In this document: positions 43,054 to 52,971 of the stretch, piece after piece
Layout of the letters: each line of letters begins with the position of its first letter
Numbering within the stretch: position 1 is the stretch's first letter
Assembly (NCBI RefSeq): GCF_004023625.1
Contig: NZ_ML137711.1
Span: 188,993 to 252,992, forward strand
Direction of reading: 5' to 3'
DNA: 64,000 nucleotides
Source of the DNA: Streptomyces cavernae
Lineage (GTDB): Bacteria; Actinomycetota; Actinomycetes; Streptomycetales; Streptomycetaceae
The notes under the pieces: model-generated
The model's input: only the letters and a program-made list of their open reading frames with translations
What the model was told of the DNA's origin: nothing
The model's database searches: none
Made by a program: the position numbers and the translations under genes

Positions 43054-44253
43054 GTGCAGCGCCTCTATGACTTCCTCCGCAGGCACCCGACATGGGTCGA
43101 CTCCTTCTGGGCCGTCGTTCTGCTCGGGATCTCCGCGGTCGAGGTGACCACCCGGCGAGACGAGGTACAGGCCATGCCGGACCTCGCCGTCGTGGTCGCC
43201 CTCCTGCTGAGCCTGGTGGTCGCGCTGCGCCGGCGGATGCCGGAGATGATGCTGCTGCTCACGCTCGCGATCGGGCTGGCCCAGCTCATCGCGGACGTGC
43301 CGGTGATCCTGGCGGACTTCGCCATGCTGGTGATCCTCTACACGGTGGCGGCGACCGGCGCCCGCTGGGCCTCCCGGCTCGGCCTGGTCGCCGGGCTCTG
43401 CGCGGGCACCCTGGCCCAGCTGCGCTGGCCCCAGCAGAACGACGGGGTCTGGGCCCACCTCGCCATCGCGGTCTTCCAGACGGTGCCGTTCGCCTTCGCC
43501 TGGGTGCTGGGTGACTCCCTGCGCACCCGCCGGGCCTACTTCGCCCAGCTGGAGGAGCGCGCGGCCCGCCTGGAGAAGGAGCGCGAGGCGCAGGCCAAGG
43601 TCGCCGTCGCCGCCGAGCGCGCCCGCATCGCCCGCGAGCTGCACGACGTCGTCGCCCACAACGTCTCCGTGATGGTGGTGCAGGCCGACGGCGCCGCGTA
43701 CGTCCTGGACGCCGCTCCCGACCAGGCGAAGAAGGCGCTGGAGACCATCTCCACCACCGGTCGCCAGGCCCTCGCCGAGATGCGCCGGCTGCTGGGCGTG
43801 CTGCGCACCGGCGAGCACCAGGAGGGCGGCGAGTATGTGCCGCAGCCGGACGTCGAACAGCTGGAGGAGCTCATCGAGCAGGTGCGCACCTCCGGCCTCC
43901 CGGTCGACTACAAGGTCGAGGGGACCCCGCGCCCGCTGCCCAGCGGCGTCGAGCTGACGGCGTACCGCATCGTCCAGGAGGCGCTCACCAACACCCGCAA
44001 GCACGGGGGGGCCAACGTGGGGGCGAGCGTCCGCCTGGTGTACTTCGACGACGGGCTCGGGCTGCTCGTCGAGGACGACGGCAAGGGCGCGCCGCACGAG
44101 CTGTACGAGGACGGCGGCGCCGACGGCCAGGGGCACGGTCTGATCGGCATGCGGGAACGCGTCGGCATGGTCGGCGGGACCCTCGACGCCGGTCCGCGTC
44201 CCGGCGGCGGCTTTCGCATCAGTGCCCTGCTGCCGCTCAAACCCGCCCATTGA
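43054..44253 (+). CDS. two-component sensor histidine kinase (NarX/HisKA_3 type)
   Basis: GTG 43054; 399 residues. About five hydrophobic segments cover residues 15-155 with little outside the membrane, followed by a coiled coil (LEERAARLEKEREAQAKVAV). The HisKA_3 motif is ARELHDVVAHNVSVMVVQAD with phospho-acceptor His197. The HATPase has QEALTNTRKHGG (N-box), VEDDGKG (G1) and GHGLIGMRERV (G2). TACTCT ends 7 nt before the GTG, so the mRNA may be leaderless. The partner regulator starts 113 bp on. The signal is unknown. Confidence 0.93.
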   Translation: MQRLYDFLRRHPTWVDSFWAVVLLGISAVEVTTRRDEVQAMPDLAVVVALLLSLVVALRRRMPEMMLLLTLAIGLAQLIADVPVILADFAMLVILYTVAATGARWASRLGLVAGLCAGTLAQLRWPQQNDGVWAHLAIAVFQTVPFAFAWVLGDSLRTRRAYFAQLEERAARLEKEREAQAKVAVAAERARIARELHDVVAHNVSVMVVQADGAAYVLDAAPDQAKKALETISTTGRQALAEMRRLLGVLRTGEHQEGGEYVPQPDVEQLEELIEQVRTSGLPVDYKVEGTPRPLPSGVELTAYRIVQEALTNTRKHGGANVGASVRLVYFDDGLGLLVEDDGKGAPHELYEDGGADGQGHGLIGMRERVGMVGGTLDAGPRPGGGFRISALLPLKPAH

Positions 44254-44366
44254 ACCGGTCGAGTTCCCTGGTTCACTGAGCCTCAGTCATTTCGCCTCAG
44301 TCACTGAGCCGAAGCCACTGAGGCTCCGAGCCCACTGACCCGTACGGACCGAGAGAGGGACCCCCG

Positions 44367-45038
44367 ATGGCGATCCGCGTGATGCTCGTCGACGACCAGG
44401 TGCTGCTGCGCACCGGCTTCCGGATGGTGCTCGCCGCCCAGCCGGACATGGAGGTCGTCGCCGAGGCGGGCGACGGTGTCGAAGCCCTCCAGCAGTTGCG
44501 CGCCACCGAGGTCGACGTGGTGCTGATGGACGTCCGTATGCCGAAGCTGGACGGCGTGGAGGCCACCCGCCGCATCTGCTCGGACCCCAACCCGCCGAAG
44601 GTGCTCATCCTCACCACCTTCGACCTCGACGAATACGCCTTCTCCGGTCTCAAGGCGGGCGCCTCCGGCTTCATGCTGAAGGACGTGCCACCGGGCGAAC
44701 TCCTCGCCGCCATCCGCTCCGTGCACAGCGGTGACGCGGTGGTCGCGCCCTCCACCACCCGGCGGCTGCTGGACCGGTTCGCGCCGATGCTGCCCAGCGC
44801 CTCCCAGGAACCCCAGCACAAGGAGCTCCAGCGGCTCACCGACCGCGAGCGCGAGGTCATGGTGCTGGTCGCGCAGGGACTGTCGAACGGCGAGATCGCG
44901 GCCCGTCTGGTCCTCTCCGAGGCGACCGTGAAGACGCATGTGGGCCGCATCCTCACCAAACTGGGGCTGCGGGACCGGGTGCAGGTGGTGGTCCTCGCCT
45001 ACGAGACCGGTCTGGTGCGGGCGGGCGGGCAGGGCTGA
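44367..45038 (+). CDS. LuxR/NarL-family response regulator
   Basis: ATG 44367 follows GAGAGGGACCCCCG. The 223 residues comprise a receiver (VDDQ at 8-11, phospho-acceptor Asp55 in VVLMDVRMP, Lys in GFMLKDVP) and a LuxR HTH from about 155 (LTDREREVMVLVAQGLSNGE then ATVKTHVGRILTKLGLRDRV). It pairs with the kinase upstream. The 113-bp gap between them contains CCTCAGT/ACTGAGG words in both orientations that could fold or bind a regulator. Confidence 0.95.
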   Translation: MAIRVMLVDDQVLLRTGFRMVLAAQPDMEVVAEAGDGVEALQQLRATEVDVVLMDVRMPKLDGVEATRRICSDPNPPKVLILTTFDLDEYAFSGLKAGASGFMLKDVPPGELLAAIRSVHSGDAVVAPSTTRRLLDRFAPMLPSASQEPQHKELQRLTDREREVMVLVAQGLSNGEIAARLVLSEATVKTHVGRILTKLGLRDRVQVVVLAYETGLVRAGGQG

Positions 45039-45096
45039 GTCCCCGCCGACCACGAAGCGTGACCGGGGCGTGACCGGCGCCCACTAGGGTGCGCGC

Positions 45097-45729
45097 ATGC
45101 TCCTGTGGATCAACGGCCCTTTCGGGGGTGGGAAGACGCAGACCGCACACGAGATCCAGCGCCGGCTGCCGGGCAGCGTCATCTGCGACCCGGAACACGC
45201 CGGCTTCGGTCTGCGCCGCATGCTGCCGCCCGGGCTGCGCGGGAACTTCCAGGACCTGGCCGCCTGGCGGCAGGGCGTGGTCGAGGTCCTGGACCTGGCC
45301 CTCACCAAGCACGACGGTGTGGTGATCGTGCCGATGACGGTCACCGACTTCGGCTACTTCGACGAGACCGTCGGCAGGCTGCGCGACAAGGGCCACGACG
45401 TCCACCACTTCTCGCTGCTGGCCCGCCGTGAGACGGTGCTGAAGCGACTGCGGGAACGCGGCTTCGGGCACCTGCTGCAGCACGTCGTCGGCAAGGACGC
45501 CCCGTTGCGCCGGGAGAGCTGGGCCGTGGAGCAGCTGGACCACTGCCTGGAACGCCTGCGGCAACCGGAATTTGCCGAGCACCTGTGGACGGACGAGTCC
45601 ACGGTGCCGAAGACCGCGGACCGGATCGCCGTGCTGGCCGGACTGAGGCTCGCCCCGAACACCGACGGCGCCCTGCGGACACGCGTGCGGCAGATCAAGG
45701 TGAGCCTGCGCCACATCCGGACCGACTGA
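45097..45729 (+). CDS. TmrB-like P-loop protein (tunicamycin-resistance family)
   Basis: The 210-residue protein matches Bacillus TmrB in several blocks as I recall them: LLWINGPFGGGKTQTAHEI (P-loop at residues 6-14), CDPEHAGFGLRRMLPPGL, VVIVPMTVTDFGYFDETVGR, VHHFSLLARRETVLKRLRER and the terminal VKVSLRHIR-like RQIKVSLRHIRTD. TmrB binds tunicamycin at the membrane and confers resistance. ATG 45097 is 6 nt after TAGGGT: probable leaderless mRNA. Whether the organism meets tunicamycin is unknown; no biosynthesis genes are in the window. Confidence 0.82.
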   Translation: MLLWINGPFGGGKTQTAHEIQRRLPGSVICDPEHAGFGLRRMLPPGLRGNFQDLAAWRQGVVEVLDLALTKHDGVVIVPMTVTDFGYFDETVGRLRDKGHDVHHFSLLARRETVLKRLRERGFGHLLQHVVGKDAPLRRESWAVEQLDHCLERLRQPEFAEHLWTDESTVPKTADRIAVLAGLRLAPNTDGALRTRVRQIKVSLRHIRTD

Positions 45730-45738
45730 GGCCACCCG

Positions 45739-46971
45739 TCACGGCAGACGCCGTACGAACTCCCCGACCGCGTCCCGAACGTCCTGCGGCGTCCACTCCA
45801 GGCCCGGCGCGGCGACCGTGACCTCCGTGACCGCCAGGCCGGGCACCGTCGCCGGGAACCAGCGGCGGAAGAGCGCCGTTCCGGTCTCCTCGGCCTGCAG
45901 TACGGCCGCCTCGGTCAGCACCGACGGGTCGTACGGCAGCCAGACCCGGAACTCGTGTGTGTGCGGCGGCTCCGGGTGGACCCGGTGCCAGGGCACACCC
46001 GACGCGGCGAATCCCTCGCCCAGCGCCGCTGCGACCACGCGCGCGTGGCGCACGTACTCCGGCAGCCGCGGCAGCTCCCGCCGCAGGCCGAGCAACGCGG
46101 ACAGCACGGTCGGGAACTGCTGGAAGACCGTGCCGCCGTAGCGGTGCCGCCAGGCCCTCGCCTCCTCGATCAGTGACCGCGGGCCGGCCAGCGCGGCGCC
46201 GCCGATCCCGCCGAGCGACTTGTAGAACGACACGTAGACGCTGTCGGCGAGCGCCGCTATCTCGTCCAGGGGCCGGCCGAAGTGCGTGCCGCACTCCCAC
46301 AGTCGGGCCCCGTCGAAGTGCACCACCGCGTCCCGCTCCCGTGCGGCGGCGACGGCGGCGGACAACTCCTCCCAGGAGGGCAGCACGTAACCGGCGTCCC
46401 TGAGGGGGAGTTCCAGCATCAGCGTCCCGAAGGGCTCGTCCAGGTCCCGTACCTCGTCCGCGTCCGGCAGCCGCGGCTCCTGCGTGGGGTGGACCACGCG
46501 CAGTCCGCTGACCGTGCTGAAGGCGTCCCGTTCGTGCACTTCCGGGTGGGCGAGCGGATGGAGGGCCACCGTGGCGTTGCCGGTGCGTCCCGCCCAGGAA
46601 CGCAGGGCGGCCTGCTGCGCCATGGTGCCGGTCGGGAAGAAGGCGGCCGCCTCCTTGCCGAGCAGCCCGGCCACCCGGGTCTCCAGGTCGGTGACCAGTC
46701 CGTCGCCGTAGTGGTCCGTCGCCCGGCCCGGGTCGGCCACCGTCCAGGCCCCGTCGGCCAGTGCCGCGAGCCGCTCCCCGAGGGTGGCGTCGATCCCGGG
46801 CCGCCACAGGACCCGCTCGGCCGCCCGCAGGGCCGCCCTGCGCCGTGTGCGGTTGGTCTCTTCCGGGTCGGTCGCCCCGCCACCGGCGTTCTCCGCGGCC
46901 CGTGCCGGCCTCTCCTCGTTCTCCTCCGCCACTGCGGCCCTGTCTTCGGCGTTCTCTTCCGCGCTGGTCAT
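45739..46971 (-). CDS. threonine aldolase/beta-eliminating lyase family PLP enzyme
   Basis: ATG 46971 gives 410 residues; an in-frame ATG 48 bp upstream has no support. Residues 1-45 are Glu/Ala-rich and disordered. The fold type I core has [36 protein letters not shown] (PLP phosphate site), [12 protein letters not shown] (Asp on the pyridine N) and [15 protein letters not shown] with the Schiff-base Lys. The family cleaves threonine or related beta-hydroxy amino acids; some members act in other pathways. It is convergent with the TmrB-like gene, 9 bp between stops. Confidence 0.88.
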   Translation of the reverse strand: MTSAEENAEDRAAVAEENEERPARAAENAGGGATDPEETNRTRRRAALRAAERVLWRPGIDATLGERLAALADGAWTVADPGRATDHYGDGLVTDLETRVAGLLGKEAAAFFPTGTMAQQAALRSWAGRTGNATVALHPLAHPEVHERDAFSTVSGLRVVHPTQEPRLPDADEVRDLDEPFGTLMLELPLRDAGYVLPSWEELSAAVAAARERDAVVHFDGARLWECGTHFGRPLDEIAALADSVYVSFYKSLGGIGGAALAGPRSLIEEARAWRHRYGGTVFQQFPTVLSALLGLRRELPRLPEYVRHARVVAAALGEGFAASGVPWHRVHPEPPHTHEFRVWLPYDPSVLTEAAVLQAEETGTALFRRWFPATVPGLAVTEVTVAAPGLEWTPQDVRDAVGEFVRRLP

Positions 46972-47023
46972 CCCTGGATCATGCCCTGCGCGTCTCGGAC
47001 GGACATGCGATTTCCACACACCC

Positions 47024-47051
47024 TGTGGATAACTCCTCGCCCTGTGGACAG
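47024..47051. promoter_or_regulatory. two DnaA-box-like sites upstream of the panC operon
   Basis: TGTGGATAA (47024-47032, reverse of TTATCCACA) and TGTGGACAG (47043-47051, reverse of CTGTCCACA) lie 19 bp apart on the same strand, in the divergent gap between the aldolase-like gene and the DUF2520 gene. They could make pantothenate/NAD gene expression responsive to DnaA; nothing here proves it. Confidence 0.4.
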
Positions 47052-47136
47052 AGGACCGTTGCCGGAACCAATCGCGTTAACATGACGAGAAATCGTCCGG
47101 TACCCCGAGCGGACTGGAACGGAAGGCCGCCGTCGA

Positions 47137-48069
47137 GTGACTACATCCCAACAACCAGACCCCAAGGACCGTCCCGCGCGGCTGACCGTGGGTGTCGTCG
47201 GCGCCGGCCGTGTCGGGCCCGCCCTCGCCGCCTCGCTCCAGCTGGCGGGGCACCGCCCGGTGGCCGTCTCCGGGGTCTCCGACGCCTCCCGGCGGCGCGC
47301 CGCCCAGCTGTTGCCGGACGTGCCGGTCGTGACGCCCTCCCAGGTCCTGGAGCGTGCCGAACTGGTGCTGCTGACCGTCCCGGACGACGCCCTGCCGGGC
47401 CTGGTCGAGGGCCTCGCCGAGACCGGAGCCGTACGGCCCGGGCAACTGCTGGTGCACACCTCGGGGCGGTACGGCGCGAAGGTCCTCGACCCCGCGCTGC
47501 GCGTCGGCGCACTGCCGCTCGCGCTGCACCCGGCGATGACGTTCACCGGCACCCAGGTGGATGTCCAGCGGCTCGCCGGGTGTTCCTTCGGCGTCACCGC
47601 GCCCGAGGAACTGCGGCTGGCCGCAGAGGCGCTGGTGATCGAGATGGGCGGCGAACCGGAGTGGGTCGCCGAGGAGAAGCGGCCCCTCTACCACGCCGCC
47701 CTCGCGCTGGGCGCCAACCATCTGGTGACGCTGGTCGCCGAGTCCATGGAGCTGCTGCGCGGCGCCGGCGTCGAGGCACCCGACCGGATGCTCGGCCCGC
47801 TGCTCGGCGCCGCCCTGGACAACGCCCTCAGGTCCGGCGACGCCGCGCTCACGGGACCCGTCGCGCGCGGAGACGCGGGCACGGTCGCCGCGCACGTCGC
47901 CGAACTGCGCCGGCACGCCCCGGGGACCGTCCCCGGCTATCTGGCGATGGCCCGCGCGACCGCCGACCGGGCACTCGCGAGCGGCCTGCTCAAGCCGGAG
48001 CTGGCCGAGGACCTGCTGGGGGTACTCGCCGACGGCGCGGGCCTGGCCGACAACGGGAGGGACGGATGA
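47137..48069 (+). CDS. Rossmann-like/DUF2520 domain protein
   Basis: GTG 47137; 310 residues. The N-terminal Rossmann domain has [20 protein letters not shown] (GxGxxG at about 22-27) and [14 protein letters not shown]. The DUF2520 domain follows: [59 protein letters not shown]. It resembles ketopantoate reductase-like dehydrogenases and directly precedes panC with a 4-bp overlap (ATGA). A dehydrogenase role in pantothenate supply is an attractive inference from position but is not proven for the family. Confidence 0.88.
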   Translation: MTTSQQPDPKDRPARLTVGVVGAGRVGPALAASLQLAGHRPVAVSGVSDASRRRAAQLLPDVPVVTPSQVLERAELVLLTVPDDALPGLVEGLAETGAVRPGQLLVHTSGRYGAKVLDPALRVGALPLALHPAMTFTGTQVDVQRLAGCSFGVTAPEELRLAAEALVIEMGGEPEWVAEEKRPLYHAALALGANHLVTLVAESMELLRGAGVEAPDRMLGPLLGAALDNALRSGDAALTGPVARGDAGTVAAHVAELRRHAPGTVPGYLAMARATADRALASGLLKPELAEDLLGVLADGAGLADNGRDG

Positions 48070-49088
48070 GCCGCCACACCTTCGAACTCGCGCCCACGGT
48101 GGACGACCTGACGTACGTACGGGAGCACTTCGCGGTGCCGGGACGCACCGCCGTGGTGATGACGATGGGCGCCCTGCACGAGGGCCACGCCACCCTGATC
48201 CGGGCGGCCCGTGCGCACGTCGGCCCGAAGGGCTTCGTGATCGTCACGGTCTTCGTCAATCCCCTCCAGTTCGGCGCCGGGGAGGACCTCGACCGCTATC
48301 CGCGCACACTGGAGGCCGACCTCAAGACCGCCGAACAGGCGGGCGCCGACGTGGTGTTCGCGCCCTCCGTGGACGAGGTCTACCCCGGCGGCGAGCCCGA
48401 CGTCCGCATCAGCGCGGGCCCCATGGGGGAGCGCCTGGAGGGCGCGGTGCGGCCCGGGCACTTCGACGGCATGCTCACCGTCGTCGCCAAACTCCTCCAC
48501 CTCACCCGGCCCGACCTGGCCTTCTTCGGGCAGAAGGACGCTCAGCAGCTCGCCCTGATCCGCCGCATGGTGCGCGACCTGAACTTCGGCGTGGAGATCG
48601 TCGGCGTGCCCACCGTGCGCGAGGAGGACGGCCTCGCCCTCTCCAGCCGCAACCGCTACCTCTCCAAGACGGAGCGGCGCACGGCGCTCGCACTGTCCCA
48701 GGCCCTGTTCGCCGGCCGCGACCGGCACGCCGCGCAGGAGGCGCTGCGCGCGCGAGCCCGCGAGGTTCCCGCCACGCGCGCGCGTGCCGAGGCACTCAGC
48801 GCCATCGGCGAGTCCCGCGCCGCGGCGGACGCGCACGCCGTCGCCAACGTCGGCAAGGCCGTCCCCGGCGGCCCGGCGGCCGTCCGGGCCGCCGCCCGGC
48901 TCGTCCTGGACGAGGCGGCACGGCTCAAGCCGCCGCTGGAACTCGACTACCTGGCCCTCGTCGACCCCGCCGACTTCACCGAGATCGGCGACGACTTCGC
49001 CGGCGACGCCGTCCTCGCGGTCGCCGCCCGCGTCGGCAGCACCCGGCTGATCGACAACCTCCCCCTCACCTTCGGAGCCGCCTCGTGA
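48066..49088 (+). CDS. panC: pantothenate synthetase
   Basis: The 340-residue enzyme carries the nucleotidyltransferase motifs [69 protein letters not shown] and [13 protein letters not shown]. It joins pantoate and beta-alanine with ATP. ATG 48066 overlaps the DUF2520 stop, GGAGGGACGG precedes it, and its stop overlaps the GTG of nadB. A Glu/Ala/Arg-rich insertion near residues 220-265 makes it longer than E. coli PanC (283). Confidence 0.95.
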   Translation: MSRHTFELAPTVDDLTYVREHFAVPGRTAVVMTMGALHEGHATLIRAARAHVGPKGFVIVTVFVNPLQFGAGEDLDRYPRTLEADLKTAEQAGADVVFAPSVDEVYPGGEPDVRISAGPMGERLEGAVRPGHFDGMLTVVAKLLHLTRPDLAFFGQKDAQQLALIRRMVRDLNFGVEIVGVPTVREEDGLALSSRNRYLSKTERRTALALSQALFAGRDRHAAQEALRARAREVPATRARAEALSAIGESRAAADAHAVANVGKAVPGGPAAVRAAARLVLDEAARLKPPLELDYLALVDPADFTEIGDDFAGDAVLAVAARVGSTRLIDNLPLTFGAAS

Positions 49089-50833
49089 CAGGCACAGGAA
49101 CCTCCCCTGGAGGAACGGGCACCGGCATACGCCTGCACGCCCAGGCCCCCGGCTGGGCCATCGCCGCCGACGTGGTGGTCGTCGGCTCCGGCGTCGCCGG
49201 CCTCACCGCCGCCCTGCGCTGCGACGCCGCGGGCCTGAAGACGGTCGTCGTCACCAAGGCCCGCCTGGACGACGGCTCCACGCGCTGGGCGCAGGGCGGC
49301 ATCGCGGCGGCCCTCGGTGAGGGCGACACCCCCGAACAGCACCTGGACGACACCCTCGTCGCGGGCGCGGGCCTGTGCGACGAGGAGGCGGTCCGGATCC
49401 TCGTCACCGAGGGCCCCGACGCCGTACGCCGCCTCATCGACACCGGCGCCCACTTCGACGAGTCCTCCGAGGGCGGCCTGGAGCTCACCCGTGAGGGCGG
49501 CCACCACCGCCGCCGGATCGCGCACGCGGGCGGTGACGCGACGGGCGCCGAGATCTCCCGGGCGCTCGTCGAGGCGGTACGCGCGCGTGGCCTGCGCACG
49601 GTCGAGAACGCGCTCGTCCTGGACCTCCTCACCGACGCCGAGGGCCGCACCGCCGGCGTCACCCTGCACGTCATGGGCGAGGGCCAGCACGACGGCGTGG
49701 GTGCCGTGCACGCGCCCGCCGTCGTCCTCGCCACCGGCGGCATGGGTCAGGTGTTCTCCGCCACCACCAACCCGTCCGTGTCGACGGGCGACGGCGTGGC
49801 GCTCGCACTGCGTGCCGGCGCCGAGGTCTCCGACCTCGAGTTCGTGCAGTTCCACCCCACCGTGCTCTTCCTCGGACCCGAAGCCGAGGGCCAGCAGCCG
49901 CTGGTCTCCGAGGCGGTCCGCGGCGAGGGCGCCCACCTGGTCGACGCGGACGGCGTGCGCTTCATGGTGGGACAGCACGAGATGGGCGAACTGGCGCCCC
50001 GCGACATCGTCGCCAAGGGGATCATGCGCCGGATGCAGGAGACCGGCGCCGAGCACATGTACCTGGACGCCCGGCACTTCGGCGCCGACATGTGGGAGCA
50101 CCGCTTCCCCACCATCCTCGCCGCCTGCCGCACCCACGGCATCGACCCGGTCACCGATCCGATCCCGGTCGCCCCGGCCGCCCACTACGCCTCCGGTGGC
50201 GTGCGGACCGACTCCCAGGGCCGGACGACCGTGCCGGGCCTGTACGCGTGCGGGGAGGTCGCCTGCACGGGCGTGCACGGCGCCAACCGGCTCGCCTCCA
50301 ACTCACTCCTCGAAGGCCTCGTCTACGCCGAGCGGATCGCCGCCGGCATCGCCCGCCGCCAGGCCGAGGACAGCCTCCACGCGCGCGTGCCCGCTCCCGT
50401 CGCGTACGCGTACTCGGCGAAGCCCGAGCACCCGCTGCTGCCTCCGGAGGCGCGGTTCGCCATCCAGCGGATCATGACCGAGGGCGCCGGAGTGCTGCGC
50501 TCGGCCGAGTCCCTGGCCACGGCCGCGGACCGGCTGGAGCGGCTGCACCGGCAGGCCCTGGACGCCCTCGACGAGAACGGCAAGACCGCCGAGCCCGGCG
50601 TCGACACCTGGGAGACCACGAACCTGCTGTGCGTGGCCCGGGTCCTGGTCGCCGCGGCCGAGCGACGGGCCGAGACCCGGGGCTGCCACTGGCGGGAGGA
50701 CCATGGTGAACGGGACGACGCGAACTGGCGACGGCACATCGTCGTGCGGCTGAATCCCGACCGGACGCTCGCCGTACACACCACTGACACGCCAGACTTC
50801 CCCCCGACCCGGCATCCCCTTCAGGAGCAGTGA
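49085..50833 (+). CDS. nadB: L-aspartate oxidase
   Basis: GTG 49085 overlaps the panC stop; 582 residues. FAD-binding [20 protein letters not shown] near residue 24, [28 protein letters not shown]-like [31 protein letters not shown], and [20 protein letters not shown] are the succinate dehydrogenase/aspartate oxidase signatures. The C-terminal helical region has the paired Arg segment. It oxidises aspartate to iminoaspartate, the first step to quinolinate. nadA is not in the window. The 3' end overlaps nadC by four bases. Confidence 0.95.
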   Translation: MTGTGTSPGGTGTGIRLHAQAPGWAIAADVVVVGSGVAGLTAALRCDAAGLKTVVVTKARLDDGSTRWAQGGIAAALGEGDTPEQHLDDTLVAGAGLCDEEAVRILVTEGPDAVRRLIDTGAHFDESSEGGLELTREGGHHRRRIAHAGGDATGAEISRALVEAVRARGLRTVENALVLDLLTDAEGRTAGVTLHVMGEGQHDGVGAVHAPAVVLATGGMGQVFSATTNPSVSTGDGVALALRAGAEVSDLEFVQFHPTVLFLGPEAEGQQPLVSEAVRGEGAHLVDADGVRFMVGQHEMGELAPRDIVAKGIMRRMQETGAEHMYLDARHFGADMWEHRFPTILAACRTHGIDPVTDPIPVAPAAHYASGGVRTDSQGRTTVPGLYACGEVACTGVHGANRLASNSLLEGLVYAERIAAGIARRQAEDSLHARVPAPVAYAYSAKPEHPLLPPEARFAIQRIMTEGAGVLRSAESLATAADRLERLHRQALDALDENGKTAEPGVDTWETTNLLCVARVLVAAAERRAETRGCHWREDHGERDDANWRRHIVVRLNPDRTLAVHTTDTPDFPPTRHPLQEQ

Positions 50834-51825
50834 CAGCAGTGAGCACCCCCGACCTTCCCCTCGTGCCGAGCGGCGGCTGCGGCGACGGCTGCGGCTGCGC
50901 CGCCGAGGGCGACTACGAGGTCCCCGAGTACCTGGAATGCGGCCTCGACCCCGCCCTCGCCCAGCTCCTCGCCGACGCCGGTCTCGACCCCGTGGAGGTC
51001 GAGGACATCGCGAACGTGGCGATCCAGGAGGACCTGGCGGACGGCGTTGACGTGACGACCGTCGCCACGATTCCTCAGGAGGCGGTCGCCACCGCCGACT
51101 TCACCGCCCGCGAGGAGGGCGTGGTCGCCGGGCTGCGGATCGCGGAAGCCGTGATCTCCGTCGTCTGCACGGACGAGTTCGAGGTCGAGCGGCACGTGGA
51201 CGACGGCGACCGGGTGACGGCCGGACAGAAGCTGCTCACCGTCACCACCCGCACCCGTGACCTGCTCACGGCCGAGCGCAGCGCGCTGAACCTGCTGTGC
51301 AGGCTGTCGGGCATCGCGACGGCCACGCGCGCATGGGCGGACACCCTGGAAGGCACCGCGGCGAAGGTCAGGGACACCCGGAAGACGACGCCCGGGCTGC
51401 GCTCCCTGGAGAAGTTCGCGGTCCGCTGCGGGGGCGGCGTCAACCACCGCATGTCGCTCTCGGACGCGGCGCTGGTCAAGGACAACCACGTGGTCGCCGC
51501 CGGGGGCGTTGCGGCCGCCTTCAAGGCCGTGCGGGAGGAGTTCCCGGACGTGCCCATCGAGGTCGAGGTCGACACGCTGCACCAGCTGCGCGAAGTGGTC
51601 GACGCGGGCGCGGACCTGATCCTGCTGGACAACTTCACCCCGGCGGAGTGCGAGGAGGCGGTGGCCCTCGTGGACGGCCGCGCCCTCCTGGAGGCCTCGG
51701 GACGGCTGACGCTCGGAAACGCGGCGGCGTACGCGGCCACCGGCGTCGACTTCCTCGCCGTGGGCGCACTGACACACTCCTCGCCGATACTGGACATCGG
51801 CCTGGACCTGCGAGCGGCGGAGTAG
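50830..51825 (+). CDS. nadC: nicotinate-nucleotide pyrophosphorylase (carboxylating)
   Basis: GTG 50830 overlaps the nadB stop (a second GTG at 50839 is possible); 331 residues. QPRTase motifs: DVTTVATIPQEAVATADFTA, ERSALNLLCRLSGIATATRA, DTRKTTPGLRSLEKFAVRCG, GGGVNHRMSLSDAALVKDNH and LLDNFTPAECEEAV. It makes nicotinate mononucleotide from quinolinate and PRPP. An unusual N-terminal extension contains GGCGDGCGCAAE (Cys17, Cys21, Cys23), absent from the typical family. Confidence 0.95.
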   Translation: MTAVSTPDLPLVPSGGCGDGCGCAAEGDYEVPEYLECGLDPALAQLLADAGLDPVEVEDIANVAIQEDLADGVDVTTVATIPQEAVATADFTAREEGVVAGLRIAEAVISVVCTDEFEVERHVDDGDRVTAGQKLLTVTTRTRDLLTAERSALNLLCRLSGIATATRAWADTLEGTAAKVRDTRKTTPGLRSLEKFAVRCGGGVNHRMSLSDAALVKDNHVVAAGGVAAAFKAVREEFPDVPIEVEVDTLHQLREVVDAGADLILLDNFTPAECEEAVALVDGRALLEASGRLTLGNAAAYAATGVDFLAVGALTHSSPILDIGLDLRAAE

Positions 51826-51841
51826 GGGCGTAGGACAGGCC

Positions 51842-52639
51842 ATGCTGCTGACCATCGACGTAGGCAACACCCATACCGTCCTCGGCCTGTTCGACGGCGA
51901 CGAGATCGTCGAGCACTGGCGCATCTCCACGGACGCGCGCCGCACGGCCGACGAGCTCGCGGTGCTCCTCCATGGCCTGATGGGCATGCACCCGCTGCTC
52001 GGCGAGGAGCTCGGTGACGGCATCGACGGGATCGCGATCTGCTCGACGGTCCCGTCGGTGCTGCACGAACTGCGCGAGGTGACCCGCCGCTACTACGGCG
52101 ACGTCCCCGCCGTCCTCGTCGAGCCCGGTATCAAGACCGGCGTGCCGATCCTGATGGACAACCCCAAGGAGGTCGGCGCGGACCGCATCATCAACGCGGT
52201 CGCCGCCGTGGAGCTCTACGGCGGACCGGCGATCGTCGTCGACTTCGGTACGGCGACGACGTTCGACGCTGTGTCGGCGCGCGGTGAGTACACGGGCGGT
52301 GTCATCGCACCCGGCATCGAGATCTCGGTGGAGGCCCTCGGCGTCCGCGGCGCCCAGCTCCGCAAGATCGAGCTGGCCCGGCCGCGGGCGGTGATCGGCA
52401 AGAACACCGTGGAGGCCATGCAGGCGGGCATCGTCTTCGGCTTCGCCGGCCAGGTCGACGGGGTGGTCAGCCGCATGGTCCGGGAACTGGCGGACGACCC
52501 GGACGACGTCACCGTCATCGCCACGGGGGGCCTCGCTCCGATGGTCCTCGGCGAGTCCTCGGTGATCGACGAGCACGAGCCGTGGCTGACGCTGATCGGG
52601 CTGCGGTTGGTGTACGAGCGGAACGTGTCGCGGATGTAG
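51842..52639 (+). CDS. coaX: type III pantothenate kinase
   Basis: The 265-residue ASKHA-fold kinase starts LLTIDVGNTHTVLGLFDGDE (phosphate 1) and has GADRIINAVAAVELYG, VVDFGTATTFDAVSARGEYT (adenosine/phosphate 2), GGVIAPGIEISVEAL and TVIATGGLAPMV. It phosphorylates pantothenate, the first committed CoA step, and needs a monovalent cation. It follows nadC by 16 bp, so the operon joins pantothenate synthesis, its use and NAD synthesis. Confidence 0.95.
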   Translation: MLLTIDVGNTHTVLGLFDGDEIVEHWRISTDARRTADELAVLLHGLMGMHPLLGEELGDGIDGIAICSTVPSVLHELREVTRRYYGDVPAVLVEPGIKTGVPILMDNPKEVGADRIINAVAAVELYGGPAIVVDFGTATTFDAVSARGEYTGGVIAPGIEISVEALGVRGAQLRKIELARPRAVIGKNTVEAMQAGIVFGFAGQVDGVVSRMVRELADDPDDVTVIATGGLAPMVLGESSVIDEHEPWLTLIGLRLVYERNVSRM

Positions 52640-52738
52640 CTGGTGGTGGTGGGGAGAGCGTGGGCGAAGAGCGGTCGGCGTGGAGTCGGGAAGCGCTGAC
52701 GAGGAAGCGCTGAGGAAGCGCTGACGAGCCGGTGGGGC

Positions 52739-52880
52739 GCGAGGAGCCCCGCCTGACGAGCCGTGGGTGCGACCGGAGCCCGGCCTGGCGAGCGGGGGCG
52801 CGACCGGAGCCCCGCCTGACGAACGGGGGCGCGACCGGAGCCCCGCCTGACGAGCCGTGGGTGCGACCGGAGCCCGGCCC
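52739..52880. repeat. 31-bp degenerate tandem repeat, about five units
   Basis: GCGACCGGAGCCCCGCCTGA-type units have their CGACCGG cores at 52770, 52801, 52832 and 52864 (periods 31, 31, 32), with a partial first unit at 52739. Just upstream (52689-52730) GAAGCGCTGACGAG recurs about three times. The array fills most of the gap between coaX and the next gene. Confidence 0.85.
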
Positions 52881-52971
52881 CGCAGGCACGCGGGGGACCG
52901 CCCGGGTGGCCGGTTCACGACGCGTACGCGCAAACGAGCGGTTTTGTCCGATTAGCGCGTATCGTCACCTC

